From contig SVDU01000025.1 in NCBI GenBank assembly GCA_015057705.1, positions 1-64,000 of the forward strand: a DNA stretch of 64,000 nt, read 5' to 3'. Source of the DNA: Paenibacillaceae bacterium (GTDB lineage: Bacteria > Bacillota > Clostridia > Lachnospirales > Lachnospiraceae). Positions 9,376 through 17,467 of the stretch are shown one piece after another. A program made the position numbers and the translations under genes. Within the stretch, counting starts at the first letter, position 1, and the number at the start of each line of letters is the position of its first letter. The notes beneath the pieces were generated by a model that did no database searches, had not been told where the DNA came from, and saw only the letters and a list, made by a program, of their open reading frames with translations.

Positions 9376-11411
9376 ATGATCTTCTCCTTTTTATTTAATA
9401 CCAGCACGTCATACGGCTGTATTTTTCTCTCCCCATATACTTCTTTTTCCGTAATAAGGTCAAAGTAATCAAGCTTGAACACCAACTTCTGCTCCTGTGC
9501 ACTATAATTCAAAATAAAAATATACTCTTTTCCTTCTTTTTCCCTGATCGCCAGTTCACAAGTCTGCGGGATGATAATACTTTCTTCACAGGGCGATACT
9601 ATTTTTAATTTTCGGATTAAGGTCCGTGCTGTATGAAGCCCAAATGCGGAACCTACATAAACAGCGGTTCCCTCACCATAGCGATTAAACGTAATAGCCG
9701 GTTGATCTTTATAATAATCATCGGTATATACAGCCTTGATATCACAGGTCTCAGTTACAGGTGTCAAGATGTCATGGAATAAATTCATTTCAATCATCTC
9801 GTCTCCCCACTTCCCGTATTGAATGGAATTTTCTGCAGTCAGCAGTGTGAAATCATGAATACAAATGCCAAATAAATCGTTCATAAAAACTGGCTCTGTT
9901 TCCATGGGACACTTGCCATAACAATCCTTAAAACCTGTCCTGGCACCCGCTATAATTATTCCGCCCTTACCGACGTACTCCTTCACCTTAGCGATTACAG
10001 GTTCTTTTACTATAGCCATGTGGGGAATGATCAGGTATGAATATTTCTGTATCTCCTCCTGCATCGTATCTTCATTGATAGTCAGATAATCAAATGGAAT
10101 ATGCTCCTCCTGCAAAGCCTGGAACCAGTTTGCCTGGGAGTAATGATACAGCGTACCCCACCATACGTCATATTCCCCATCCCATTCATTATCATAGTCA
10201 TACAAGACGGCTACCTTCGACTGGTACCGGCTACCTGCAATTTCTTTTAAGTTTTTCACTTCTGCCGTGACTCTTTTTACTTCCTCCAGCCGACGGTTGT
10301 CCAGATTATCATGTCCTAAAATACCATACCAATAGAGTTCTGTTCCAAATACAGCCGTTCTCCAACGGAAATAACTTATGAAATCAGCTCCATGTGCCAG
10401 CGACTGATATGTCCACAGACGAATTTGTCCTGGCTTTGGAGTCGGAGCCTTGTGGTGATTCACCCAGCCACCTGGGCCTGACTGTTGTTCCATAATTCCA
10501 AATATTTCTGAGCTGGCTCTCACCTTTGCTAGATTCATGCTCCACTTCCTGTCCTTTAGAGCATTTTGAGGATCCAGTAAGCCAAATGTAGGATAACTGT
10601 CATAAGTAAGCATGTCTAAGGATTCCGAAACCATCTTTTTATAATCAATGTGCTTAAATATTCCATTGGTAGTAATAAAAACATCCTCACTGACAAAACT
10701 TCTCAGGATATCAGCCTGCATTTTACAGAATCTACAGGCACTATCTGAGAAAAAGCGAATGGCATCCAGCCTAAGATGTGGGTTCGTCGTTTTCCTCGGT
10801 GTGTGTCTCGGAAGGTAGATTTCATCCCATTTGGAATATTCCTGATTCCAAAATACTGTACCCCATGCTTCATTTACCTTCTCTAATGTTTCATATTTGT
10901 TCTTAAGAAAAACCCGGAATGCTTTATGGTCTGGATCTGAATAAAATTCATCGGTTACACAGTTTAATTCATTGTCTACCTGCCAACCTATAATAGATTT
11001 ACGTTTTCCAAAATGTCTGGCAATCTGTTCCACAACCTGAAACGTTTTTTCCAGATAAACGGGGGAATTATAATTATACTGCCTTCTCATTCCGTGTTTA
11101 TGCTGCTTTCCATCATAATCCACACAAAGGACCTCAGGATACTTATTTGTCAGCCACGCAGGAGGTGTTGCGGTAGGAGTTGAAAAAATCACTTTTATTG
11201 GTGTTTTTTCGACCATATCCAGAAATTCATCAAAGAATGTAAATTCAAATACATTTTCACTTATTTCAATTTTGTTCCACGCAAATTCTGCAATGCGGAT
11301 CACCTTGATTCCGGTTTCCTGCATCCGTACCAAATCTTCTTCCCATAAATTCCTATCCCAGTGCTCTGGATAATAGCATGCGCCAATTACAATTTCATCT
11401 AAAGGCTTCAT
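9372..11411 (-). CDS. GH42 family beta-galactosidase-like enzyme
   Basis: A 679-residue glycoside hydrolase without signal peptide, so cytoplasmic. The GH42 start GACYYPEHWDRNLWEEDLVRM is clear, as are the acid/base Glu in IIGWQVDNELN (about 145-155) and the likely nucleophile Glu in FGIMEQQSGPGGW (about 305). A trimerisation Rossmann-like domain follows (YSYLIIPHMAIVKEP). It is the first gene of the element C sugar operon. Its product would cleave terminal beta-galactosides brought in by the neighbouring importer; exact substrate (galactan, arabinogalactan, lactose-like) is unknown. Confidence 0.9.
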   Translation of the reverse strand: MKPLDEIVIGACYYPEHWDRNLWEEDLVRMQETGIKVIRIAEFAWNKIEISENVFEFTFFDEFLDMVEKTPIKVIFSTPTATPPAWLTNKYPEVLCVDYDGKQHKHGMRRQYNYNSPVYLEKTFQVVEQIARHFGKRKSIIGWQVDNELNCVTDEFYSDPDHKAFRVFLKNKYETLEKVNEAWGTVFWNQEYSKWDEIYLPRHTPRKTTNPHLRLDAIRFFSDSACRFCKMQADILRSFVSEDVFITTNGIFKHIDYKKMVSESLDMLTYDSYPTFGLLDPQNALKDRKWSMNLAKVRASSEIFGIMEQQSGPGGWVNHHKAPTPKPGQIRLWTYQSLAHGADFISYFRWRTAVFGTELYWYGILGHDNLDNRRLEEVKRVTAEVKNLKEIAGSRYQSKVAVLYDYDNEWDGEYDVWWGTLYHYSQANWFQALQEEHIPFDYLTINEDTMQEEIQKYSYLIIPHMAIVKEPVIAKVKEYVGKGGIIIAGARTGFKDCYGKCPMETEPVFMNDLFGICIHDFTLLTAENSIQYGKWGDEMIEMNLFHDILTPVTETCDIKAVYTDDYYKDQPAITFNRYGEGTAVYVGSAFGLHTARTLIRKLKIVSPCEESIIIPQTCELAIREKEGKEYIFILNYSAQEQKLVFKLDYFDLITEKEVYGERKIQPYDVLVLNKKEKII

Positions 11412-11657
11412 TTTATCCCTCCCTGTTTAGATATTTTCATAATAATATCATTATAAACATAACCCCTCCTCAAAAAAACATAAATTACATACCAAAATGT
11501 TTAAAATCCAAACTTAATGTCACCATAGATAAATCACCCAAATATGTAGCATACAGATTTGCCTGATAAGATAAGAGCCTTTTCCCAGTGTGTCATAGGA
11601 CATACAGATATTTTCATAAATATAAGCTAGTTGATTTTGAGGGAGGGCAAAAAGTGA
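11412..11657. promoter_or_regulatory. Divergent control region in element C
   Basis: 246 bp between the GH42 operon (minus) and a small plus-strand ORF. It is very AT-rich. On the minus strand a ribosome site GGGAGGG precedes the GH42 ATG. A candidate promoter TTGGAT/TGTAAT with 16-bp spacing is weak, so I do not place it firmly. On the plus strand GAGGGAGGG at about 11640 serves the 69-residue ORF. No clear operator was seen. Confidence 0.4.
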
Positions 11658-11867
11658 ATGAAAAAAAATTGCATACAGAATATTATAATTCATGTTCCTG
11701 ATAATATGGATCATCACTCCCTCTCAAATAAAATAAATAAATTTCATGTTGATGTAATAGAACGCAGGTTAAACGATTCCAATTTATCGGCCAAAGAAAA
11801 AATAGCGGTTATTGACAGAATACTTGAAAGCTTAAAATCCAGGCAACATGAAGATACAATAAAATAA
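11658..11867 (+). CDS. Small ORF at the right edge of element C, unknown
   Basis: A 69-residue protein preceded by GAGGGAGGG. It is hydrophilic, with two probable helices; the second, [20 protein letters not shown], is amphipathic. I do not recognise the family. It ends 36 nt from the core shared with feoB segment 3, on the side opposite to the recombinase. Small proteins encoded near serine-integrase ends sometimes act as recombination directionality factors; that role here is only a guess. Confidence 0.5.
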   Translation: MKKNCIQNIIIHVPDNMDHHSLSNKINKFHVDVIERRLNDSNLSAKEKIAVIDRILESLKSRQHEDTIK

Positions 11868-11881
11868 GTATTTTACAATTT

Positions 11882-11907
11882 TGTTTCCCTTTGTATGGTT
11901 GCGGAAA
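11882..11907 (-). other. Attachment site, right end of element C
   Basis: The junction of feoB segment 3 with element C. Core TTTCC on the feoB strand is at 11903-11907. The element-side arm reads TCCGCAACCATACAAAGGG (sense, 11905 downward), the partner of the arm at 1151-1174. The circle junction would read CCCTTTG...CAAAGGG around a central TT. Confidence 0.8.
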
Positions 11908-12025
11908 ACGCCCATTGCAGGGAACAAAGTTGTTGGTGATCATAGCAATAAGCCGCTCTCTTGGAGAATCAATAATCCGGCAGCCTACAATTCCCGCTGC
12001 ATTGCAGCCAAAGCCCATGCACATG
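11903..12025 (-). pseudogene. feoB: feoB segment 3 of 4: 41-codon internal piece of FeoB
   Basis: A short stretch reading [20 protein letters not shown] then [20 protein letters not shown]. It is the FeoB region between the first Gate domain and the next membrane helices, including the conserved GFGC motif. It is stranded between element C (left) and element B (right). Beyond 11903 the frame runs on into element sequence (QPYKGKQ...), and above 12025 into element B. It fits exactly between segments 2 and 4. Confidence 0.93.
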
Positions 12026-12048
12026 ACAGCGGCAATCTATGCTTTTTT
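12020..12048 (-). other. Attachment site, left end of element B
   Basis: Core CATGTG (feoB strand, 12020-12025) is shared with 18971-18976. The element-side arm reads, on the plus strand, TGACAG (12024-12029), 4 nt, then AATCTATGCTTTTTT (12034-12048). This is the exact mirror of the arm at the other end. The arm overlaps the last codons and the stop of the recombinase gene (KKA stop is encoded by AAAAAAGCATAG). Confidence 0.88.
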
Positions 12049-13656
12049 ACTGTCTGGTGACTCAGACCGGTAAAATATCCTGATTGTTATAATCTCATTG
12101 TCCTTCTGATCCGGATCTTTCCTTGACTGAAAGATTTCGATCCGGTCAATAAACTGGTGCAGCAAATCGGAAGCCGGAATTTTTTTTACCTTTAACTGGT
12201 TTAATAAACGATCCACAGCCTCCACTGGCTCCTCCACGTTTTTCCACACAGATGCTGTAATTTCTTTTATGGCATTCGCTTCTGCCCCAATCTCCTTTAA
12301 CTCCTGTTCATAAGAAGTGAGCAGCTTACAGAAACGCTCTTCTTCCACCACTTTATTGACTCGATCCTCGTAAAGCTTTCCAATAATTCGCTCAATCTGC
12401 CTCTCCCTCTTTTTTAAAGATGCAGCCGCCCGTTTTTCTTCTGGATTGCCTCTGTTTCTTCCATAGAACTCTAACTGACCCGCAACCTCTTTTCTCTCTT
12501 CTTCTGACAGTGTAATGAGAGCCTCAAGCTCCTGGGATACAATCTGGCAGAACAGGTCATAGTTCATGTAGTGGTTGGTGCATACAGTTTTCCCATACTG
12601 CTTATATCCGCCGCATACCAGCTTTCTGTCCTCCTTATGACTGCCCCCGGTTGTGGTCATCACTCTTTTGCAGTCCCCGCAGTACACCAGTCCGGAAAAT
12701 GCATTGGAGAATTGAGCTGATTCTGATCTTTTCCGTGGGACACTCCGCCTTTCTGCCTGCTCAAACAAATCTCTGGATACAATGGCGTTATGCTTGTTTT
12801 CTACCACGATCCATTCCTCTTTGGGTATCCTTAAGGTCATCTGACTTTTAAATGACAGCTTGGAGGTCTTGCCCTGCACCATATCCCCCGTATAAACCCG
12901 GTTGGAAAGAATTTTGCAGATGATGCTGGAAGTCCAGCCTTTTTCTCCCCCAACAGTCTTAAGGTCTGCCTCCTGCCGTTTAAAACGACGGTAACTGGCC
13001 GGAGTTTTAATACACCTCTCATTCAGCAGCTTTGCAATCTTTAATGGGGGTTCTCCCCTGGAAGCCCGCTCAAAGATGTCCCGCACCACAGGTGCCGTCA
13101 GGGGATCAATTAAAAGATGGTTTTTATCCCCAGGATCCTTTCGGTATCCGTAAGGAGCATAATTTCCGATATATGCCCCGTCTTCCATCTTGGTTCTCAA
13201 TGCGCTTCGAATCTTTTTTGATGTATCTCTGGCATACATTTCATTGACGATATTCTGAAAGGGAGCCAGGTCATTTCCCCGATTGTTTGAATCATAGCCG
13301 TCATTTACTGCAATATAACGAACCCCTTTGGCTGGAAAATAAATCTCTGTGTACTGACCAGTAAGTATGTAATCCCTTCCAAGCCTGGAAAGGTCTCTGG
13401 TGATTACAAGATTCACCCGCTCAGCCTCTATATCTGCAAGCAGGCGCTTCCAGGCCGGTCGGTCATACGTAGTCCCGCTGTAGCCATCATCTGTGTATTC
13501 TTTGTATACCGAAAAGCCATTCCGGTCTGCATAGGTGCGCAACATACTCCGCTGGGTATTAATACTTGCGCTCTCCCCGTTCCCGTCGTCTTTGGAAAGT
13601 CGCATATACAAAGCAGCTTTATACTGCCGTTCCCCTCTTTCTTTCTCCCTACTCAC
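12037..13656 (-). CDS. Large serine recombinase of element B (TnpX/TndX-like)
   Basis: A 539-residue recombinase. The resolvase domain (about 12-160) has the nucleophile Ser in ALYMRLSKDDG and arginines in ITRDLSRLGRDY. A recombinase domain follows (LLNERCIKTPASYRR), then a zinc ribbon (YCGDCKRVM ... VCGGYKQYGKTVCTNHY) and a C-terminal DUF4368-like helical part. The order and motifs resemble TnpX/TndX of the Tn4451 and Tn5397 type. The stop codon lies inside the attP arm, 12 nt from the shared core. It overlaps the upstream small ORF by 8 nt. Confidence 0.93.
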   Translation of the reverse strand: MSREKERGERQYKAALYMRLSKDDGNGESASINTQRSMLRTYADRNGFSVYKEYTDDGYSGTTYDRPAWKRLLADIEAERVNLVITRDLSRLGRDYILTGQYTEIYFPAKGVRYIAVNDGYDSNNRGNDLAPFQNIVNEMYARDTSKKIRSALRTKMEDGAYIGNYAPYGYRKDPGDKNHLLIDPLTAPVVRDIFERASRGEPPLKIAKLLNERCIKTPASYRRFKRQEADLKTVGGEKGWTSSIICKILSNRVYTGDMVQGKTSKLSFKSQMTLRIPKEEWIVVENKHNAIVSRDLFEQAERRSVPRKRSESAQFSNAFSGLVYCGDCKRVMTTTGGSHKEDRKLVCGGYKQYGKTVCTNHYMNYDLFCQIVSQELEALITLSEEERKEVAGQLEFYGRNRGNPEEKRAAASLKKRERQIERIIGKLYEDRVNKVVEEERFCKLLTSYEQELKEIGAEANAIKEITASVWKNVEEPVEAVDRLLNQLKVKKIPASDLLHQFIDRIEIFQSRKDPDQKDNEIITIRIFYRSESPDSKKA

Positions 13657-13801
13657 GTCCTCCAGCCTCCAGCCGTTTCTTTAACAGACTAAGAACCAAT
13701 TCCTTTACGGATGCCTCTCCTTTATAACAGCGCTCTATCAAAACCGCGGTCTGCTTTTCTCCCCATTTTTTTTCATAGGTGCTCTCTTGGGACAAATCCA
13801 T
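13649..13801 (-). CDS. 50-residue ORF translationally coupled to the element B recombinase
   Basis: The start at 13801 is chosen because AGGAGG stands 8 nt before it (sense AGGAGGTGGGCATCATG). A longer frame to 13852 lacks a ribosome site. The product (MDLSQESTYEKKWGEKQTAV...) is charged and helical. Its end overlaps the recombinase start by 8 nt, which implies coupled translation. Family not recognised. It may modulate the recombinase, but nothing in the sequence proves this. Confidence 0.6.
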   Translation of the reverse strand: MDLSQESTYEKKWGEKQTAVLIERCYKGEASVKELVLSLLKKRLEAGGRE

Positions 13802-14016
13802 GATGCCCACCTCCTGAAAAATCTTATTCATAAAGGTTTGTACCATATACATGTGTGAATTCCAATGGTAGAAAAACTGCTGTTTGCATTTAGAGGTGTA
13901 TATTTCAGCTTTTATAAAAGGTTGATTTTTTCAATACTTTTATGCTTTTTGCTTTAAACCTTCCTAAACTTACGCATTTACTTTATGCACTTTTTACTTT
14001 TTCGACAAAATGTAAC

Positions 14017-14045
14017 TTGCACTCTTATATATTAAAAGCTATAAT
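14017..14045 (+). promoter_or_regulatory. Promoter of the element B chemoreceptor gene
   Basis: TTGCAC (14017-14022) and TATAAT (14040-14045) are separated by 17 bp: a strong vegetative sigma-A type promoter. Transcription would start near 14052, about 70 nt before the chosen ATG. Confidence 0.7.
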
Positions 14046-14123
14046 CAGGCTATATACCAGTTGAAGAATCAGCTATTGTTTCTGTATCATCTATGGCTGA
14101 AAAAAAGATTAGGGGAGCTTACT

Positions 14124-15866
14124 ATGCGACATTTTTTTCCATCAGCATTATCTTATCGAAAAAACATCAGGATAAAAATCATTGTATTTTTTCTGATTAT
14201 GGTACTTTCTATTACAATGACACTTGCATACATCTTATACCAGCAAAGCTACAAAGCCGTTACCAGTAAAGCCTCCGAGACAGCTTACCAGACAGTCTCC
14301 CAGTCCAGTAAGTACATTGATGCAGAAAAATTTATAACACTGACGTCTCCAGAGGATGAAAACACCGATTATTATAAAAAAGAACGGGACAATTTAATAA
14401 AAATCAGGGAGATCACCGGAGCAAAGCATATCTTTACTCTTAGAAAAACTTCTGACGGAAAATTTATGTATGTGGTTGATGGTTCACCTGACGAAGATCT
14501 TTCTCATATCGGAGATACAGAAGAATCCGCACTTTGCTACGAGCAGTCATGGAGCGGAATCCCCTATACCGACCAGAAACTTAACTTTGTAGAAGGCTGG
14601 GGAATCTACATAAGCTCCTATTATCCCATTAAGGACAGTCAGGGTACGGTTGTTGGAATCATGGGTGCGGACTTTGATGCAGAATCTATTTATAATGAGA
14701 TGGAGCATTTCAAAAAGGTCTGCTTACTGATTCTAGTGATATTTACAGGAATTATTACCTTTGCAGGGCTTCTTTTTTCAGATAAAATAACCCGTTCCAT
14801 CAAACGATCCTCTGATTTTGCTAAAGAACTGGCTGAGTTCAATTTAGTAAACAGTATTTCAAAAAAAGAATTACGGAAAAAGGATGAATTTGGACTTTTA
14901 GCAAATTCACTGGAAAATATCAGAGATAACTTTCAAGCCCTGATTGGTAAGATAAACTCTTCCTCCAGTCAGGTTGCTCTTACCTCTAATCAGCTGACTT
15001 CCGCTTCCACTCATTCAGCCAGAGCGGCCGAAGAGGTATCTCACACCATTCATGAAATAGCTGCCAGAGCAGAAGACCAGATGGAAAGCACGATGGAAGG
15101 AGCTTTAAAAACAACCCAATTAGGAAATATTATTGATAATAACCTTTCATTGGCAAATCATATAAACAGTGCCATAACAGTTGTTACAGAGTCTATTAAT
15201 GACGGTCTTAAGGAAATGGATAACCTTTCTGAAATAACAGCGGAGAGCAACAGTGCCAACGAGAAAATATACGATTTAGTGACCAAAACCAATGAGAGCT
15301 CCAATCAGATCAGCGCGGCAAGCAGCCTGATCTCCTCCATTGCCCTCCAGACCAGGCTTCTGGCTCTCAATGCATCTGTAGAAGCCGCCCGTGCGGGCCA
15401 GGCTGGTAAAGGCTTTTCAGTTGTTGCCAATGAGATAAAGAAACTGGCTGCCTTATCTGCCGATTCTTCAAAAAATATAGAAGAAATTGTTTCAGATCTG
15501 CAAATAAACGCTGCTAATGCTGTGGATATCATGGAACGAATTAAAAATATTACCACGGAACAAACCCATCGGGTTGAAAACAGCAGAGCCACTTATGAGG
15601 CCATTAATCAGGCCATGGAAAAGTCTAAAAATGCCTCACTGCAGTTGAATGATACTGGAAAAGAAATGTATGATATGAAAAACACCATACTGGCCCTACT
15701 TGAAAATCTGACTTATATTGCAAAGCAAAATTCACAGGCTGCCGGAGACGTGAATAAATCTATGGAGGAGGAAGCTGGCGGGCTGGAAGAGATTGCTGCC
15801 TCCAGCGATCTCTTATCCCAACTTGCAAAAGACTTACATGACATGATTTTAGAGTTTAAGATATAG
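14124..15866 (+). CDS. Methyl-accepting chemotaxis protein
   Basis: 580 residues from ATG 14124, chosen because AGGGGAG lies 6 nt upstream; an in-frame ATG at 14061 lacks such a site. A transmembrane helix (about 15-38) is followed by a periplasmic-type sensor domain to about 210, a second helix (LLILVIFTGIITFAGLLF), a HAMP region and a signalling domain. The tip has RLLALNASVEAARAGQAGKGF, the conserved hairpin that contacts CheA/CheW. It is cargo of element B, oriented opposite to the recombinase. The ligand cannot be told. Confidence 0.93.
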   Translation: MRHFFPSALSYRKNIRIKIIVFFLIMVLSITMTLAYILYQQSYKAVTSKASETAYQTVSQSSKYIDAEKFITLTSPEDENTDYYKKERDNLIKIREITGAKHIFTLRKTSDGKFMYVVDGSPDEDLSHIGDTEESALCYEQSWSGIPYTDQKLNFVEGWGIYISSYYPIKDSQGTVVGIMGADFDAESIYNEMEHFKKVCLLILVIFTGIITFAGLLFSDKITRSIKRSSDFAKELAEFNLVNSISKKELRKKDEFGLLANSLENIRDNFQALIGKINSSSSQVALTSNQLTSASTHSARAAEEVSHTIHEIAARAEDQMESTMEGALKTTQLGNIIDNNLSLANHINSAITVVTESINDGLKEMDNLSEITAESNSANEKIYDLVTKTNESSNQISAASSLISSIALQTRLLALNASVEAARAGQAGKGFSVVANEIKKLAALSADSSKNIEEIVSDLQINAANAVDIMERIKNITTEQTHRVENSRATYEAINQAMEKSKNASLQLNDTGKEMYDMKNTILALLENLTYIAKQNSQAAGDVNKSMEEEAGGLEEIAASSDLLSQLAKDLHDMILEFKI

Positions 15867-15894
15867 TCAAAGTACACCGCCATTAACGCAAAAA

Positions 15895-15946
15895 AAAGAA
15901 ACAGGACAGGAAAATCAAGAAATGATCTTTCCCGTTCTGTTTCTTT
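15895..15946. terminator. Bidirectional terminator between the MCP and VanW genes
   Basis: An imperfect inverted repeat between AAAGAAACAGGACAGGAAA (15895-15913) and TTTCCCGTTCTGTTTCTTT (15928-15946) sits between two convergent genes, with A/T tracts on both sides. Confidence 0.8.
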
Positions 15947-15951
15947 CTGTC

Positions 15952-17463
15952 TTACTGATTCTCCGCTTCTGCCACACCAGGTCCCACATTCACAGCCTCA
16001 TGGGTCTCACCCGGTTCTTCTGCCGGAGCTGTTGTGGTGCTTTCCGGCTGTGCATGAGTTTCCTCTATGGTCTCTTCGTGCTTTAAGGTAGTATTTCTCT
16101 GAATTACCTGTGGTTTGCCTTTATAACTGCTGTTATGAAGCGGCTCTTCCTTTATTACAGTGTCGCCCTTCTTTAATACACGGTAGCTTTTAAAATATCC
16201 TCCGATGGTTCCTTTATCCACTACCTTTTCTGTTCCAAAAGGCAGCGCTGTGTTTTCCTCATAGGTAACCGGAAGGGGATCGGAATCCTTCACCTTTTCT
16301 GAACGAATGGTAACCTTTACACCATCCTCAAGAACCGGGATTCCTACGATAGATAGTTTTAAAGTAGTTCCGTCTAAAGATGCTCTCAATACGACAGAAG
16401 AACTTCCGGTATTGATAAATTTTAAATCCGGTCCGGCATAGCCGTCAAAGCTGACCATGGCATCCTGTCCCTTTTCCACGTAGGAGGGGGCAAAGCTGTG
16501 GGAATTACGTTCCGTGGTTTTAAACCCGCTTTCTATAATCGCATGGTACAGTGTGGTGGAAACCTGACATACACCGCCCCCTGGCTCTTCAATTAAAACG
16601 CCGTTTCTGTATGCGCCTGCAGGCTGATATCCCTTTTCACTGGTACGGTTACCGGTGGTATTATTAAAGGAAAATTCCTCACCAGGCTTTAAGACCACGC
16701 CATTGATGGCATTTACTGCAAGGCTGATATTCTGATTCCTGTTTTTATTGGTGGTGGTTTTGGTAGTAAAGGTACCGATTACCTTATACTGTTCCTTTGC
16801 CTGAGCCTGGGTCCTTACGGGTGCCTTAAGGGTAAACTCTGCCGGGATCTCTGCCTGAAAATTTTCTTTCTTAGCAGCATCCAGAAGCTGATTTACTAAC
16901 TTCTCCTGGTCCAGTACTCTGCCATTTAGCTCTTTTGTATAACTGTAAGCCCCTGTTTTCTGGTCAAATGATTCTACTTCTGAATTGACTCCGTCTTTGT
17001 TCCAGCGCTTAGCAAGGGCTTCTGCCTTCTTTTTAAATGCTTCCTTCATGGAATCGTAATCCAGCTGATAATCCTGTGGCTGATCTGCCGGAGTTTCACT
17101 CAGCTGCTTCATAATGTTCTCCAGCTGACTGTTTACTACATCATCTATTACAACTGCATCTGTTCCGTCTGTAACTGTCATTCCCCACTGATAACGCTCT
17201 TCAATGGTGTCTTTTGCCTCTTTTACAGTCAATCCGGAGAGATTGGTATTTCCAATTCTGGCTGATACCAGCGCTTTCTCCGGAACTAATTCTTTTTCTT
17301 TGGTTTCTGTGATCACCTGGCTGCTGCCAGAATCTTTGGTTTTTTTGCTGTTACCAAAGCTATATAAAATACCAATCGTTGACAGGGCAGCTATTAGCAA
17401 TGATCCATAAATAATTCTCCGATTTCTTCTTACACGTTTTCTTCTGGCCCTGTTTTTATCCAT
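15952..17463 (-). CDS. VanW-domain exported protein (YoaR-like)
   Basis: 503 residues. An Arg/Lys-rich cytoplasmic tail precedes one transmembrane helix (about 18-35). Then come a peptidoglycan-binding-4-like region (LTVKEAKDTIEERYQWG) and a VanW domain (about 225-360: ISLAVNAINGVVLKPGEEFS, EEPGGGVCQVSTTLYHAII). A G5-like segment and a low-complexity Glu/Thr/Pro tail follow. It is probably surface-anchored and acts at the cell wall; the biochemical role of VanW is not established. It is 4 nt downstream of the ccdA fusion gene, so the two are one operon. Confidence 0.88.
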   Translation of the reverse strand: MDKNRARRKRVRRNRRIIYGSLLIAALSTIGILYSFGNSKKTKDSGSSQVITETKEKELVPEKALVSARIGNTNLSGLTVKEAKDTIEERYQWGMTVTDGTDAVVIDDVVNSQLENIMKQLSETPADQPQDYQLDYDSMKEAFKKKAEALAKRWNKDGVNSEVESFDQKTGAYSYTKELNGRVLDQEKLVNQLLDAAKKENFQAEIPAEFTLKAPVRTQAQAKEQYKVIGTFTTKTTTNKNRNQNISLAVNAINGVVLKPGEEFSFNNTTGNRTSEKGYQPAGAYRNGVLIEEPGGGVCQVSTTLYHAIIESGFKTTERNSHSFAPSYVEKGQDAMVSFDGYAGPDLKFINTGSSSVVLRASLDGTTLKLSIVGIPVLEDGVKVTIRSEKVKDSDPLPVTYEENTALPFGTEKVVDKGTIGGYFKSYRVLKKGDTVIKEEPLHNSSYKGKPQVIQRNTTLKHEETIEETHAQPESTTTAPAEEPGETHEAVNVGPGVAEAENQ

Positions 17464-17467
17464 ATTA

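Larger units (their letters stand above)
1150..11906. mobile_element. Element C: 10,757-bp serine-recombinase element inserted in feoB
   Basis: Bounded by the TTTCC identities in feoB segments 4 and 3. It carries, left to right: a large serine recombinase (3' end facing the left junction), a broken AAA-ATPase/nuclease-like gene, a sensor kinase/response regulator pair, a complete sugar ABC importer, a GH42 glycosidase and a 69-residue ORF 36 nt from the right junction. There are no phage structural, relaxase or conjugation genes. The length equals the exact amount that must be removed to rejoin feoB in frame. Confidence 0.85.

Noticed and set aside
11809-12024. 71-residue ORF beginning MCMGFGC as an independent gene
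   Set aside because: Only its first 41 codons are feoB; the rest is element C sequence read by accident, so it is given as a feoB segment.
14061-14123. Longer N terminus of the chemoreceptor from ATG 14061
   Set aside because: No ribosome site there; the ATG at 14124 has AGGGGAG at good spacing and starts just before the first membrane helix.
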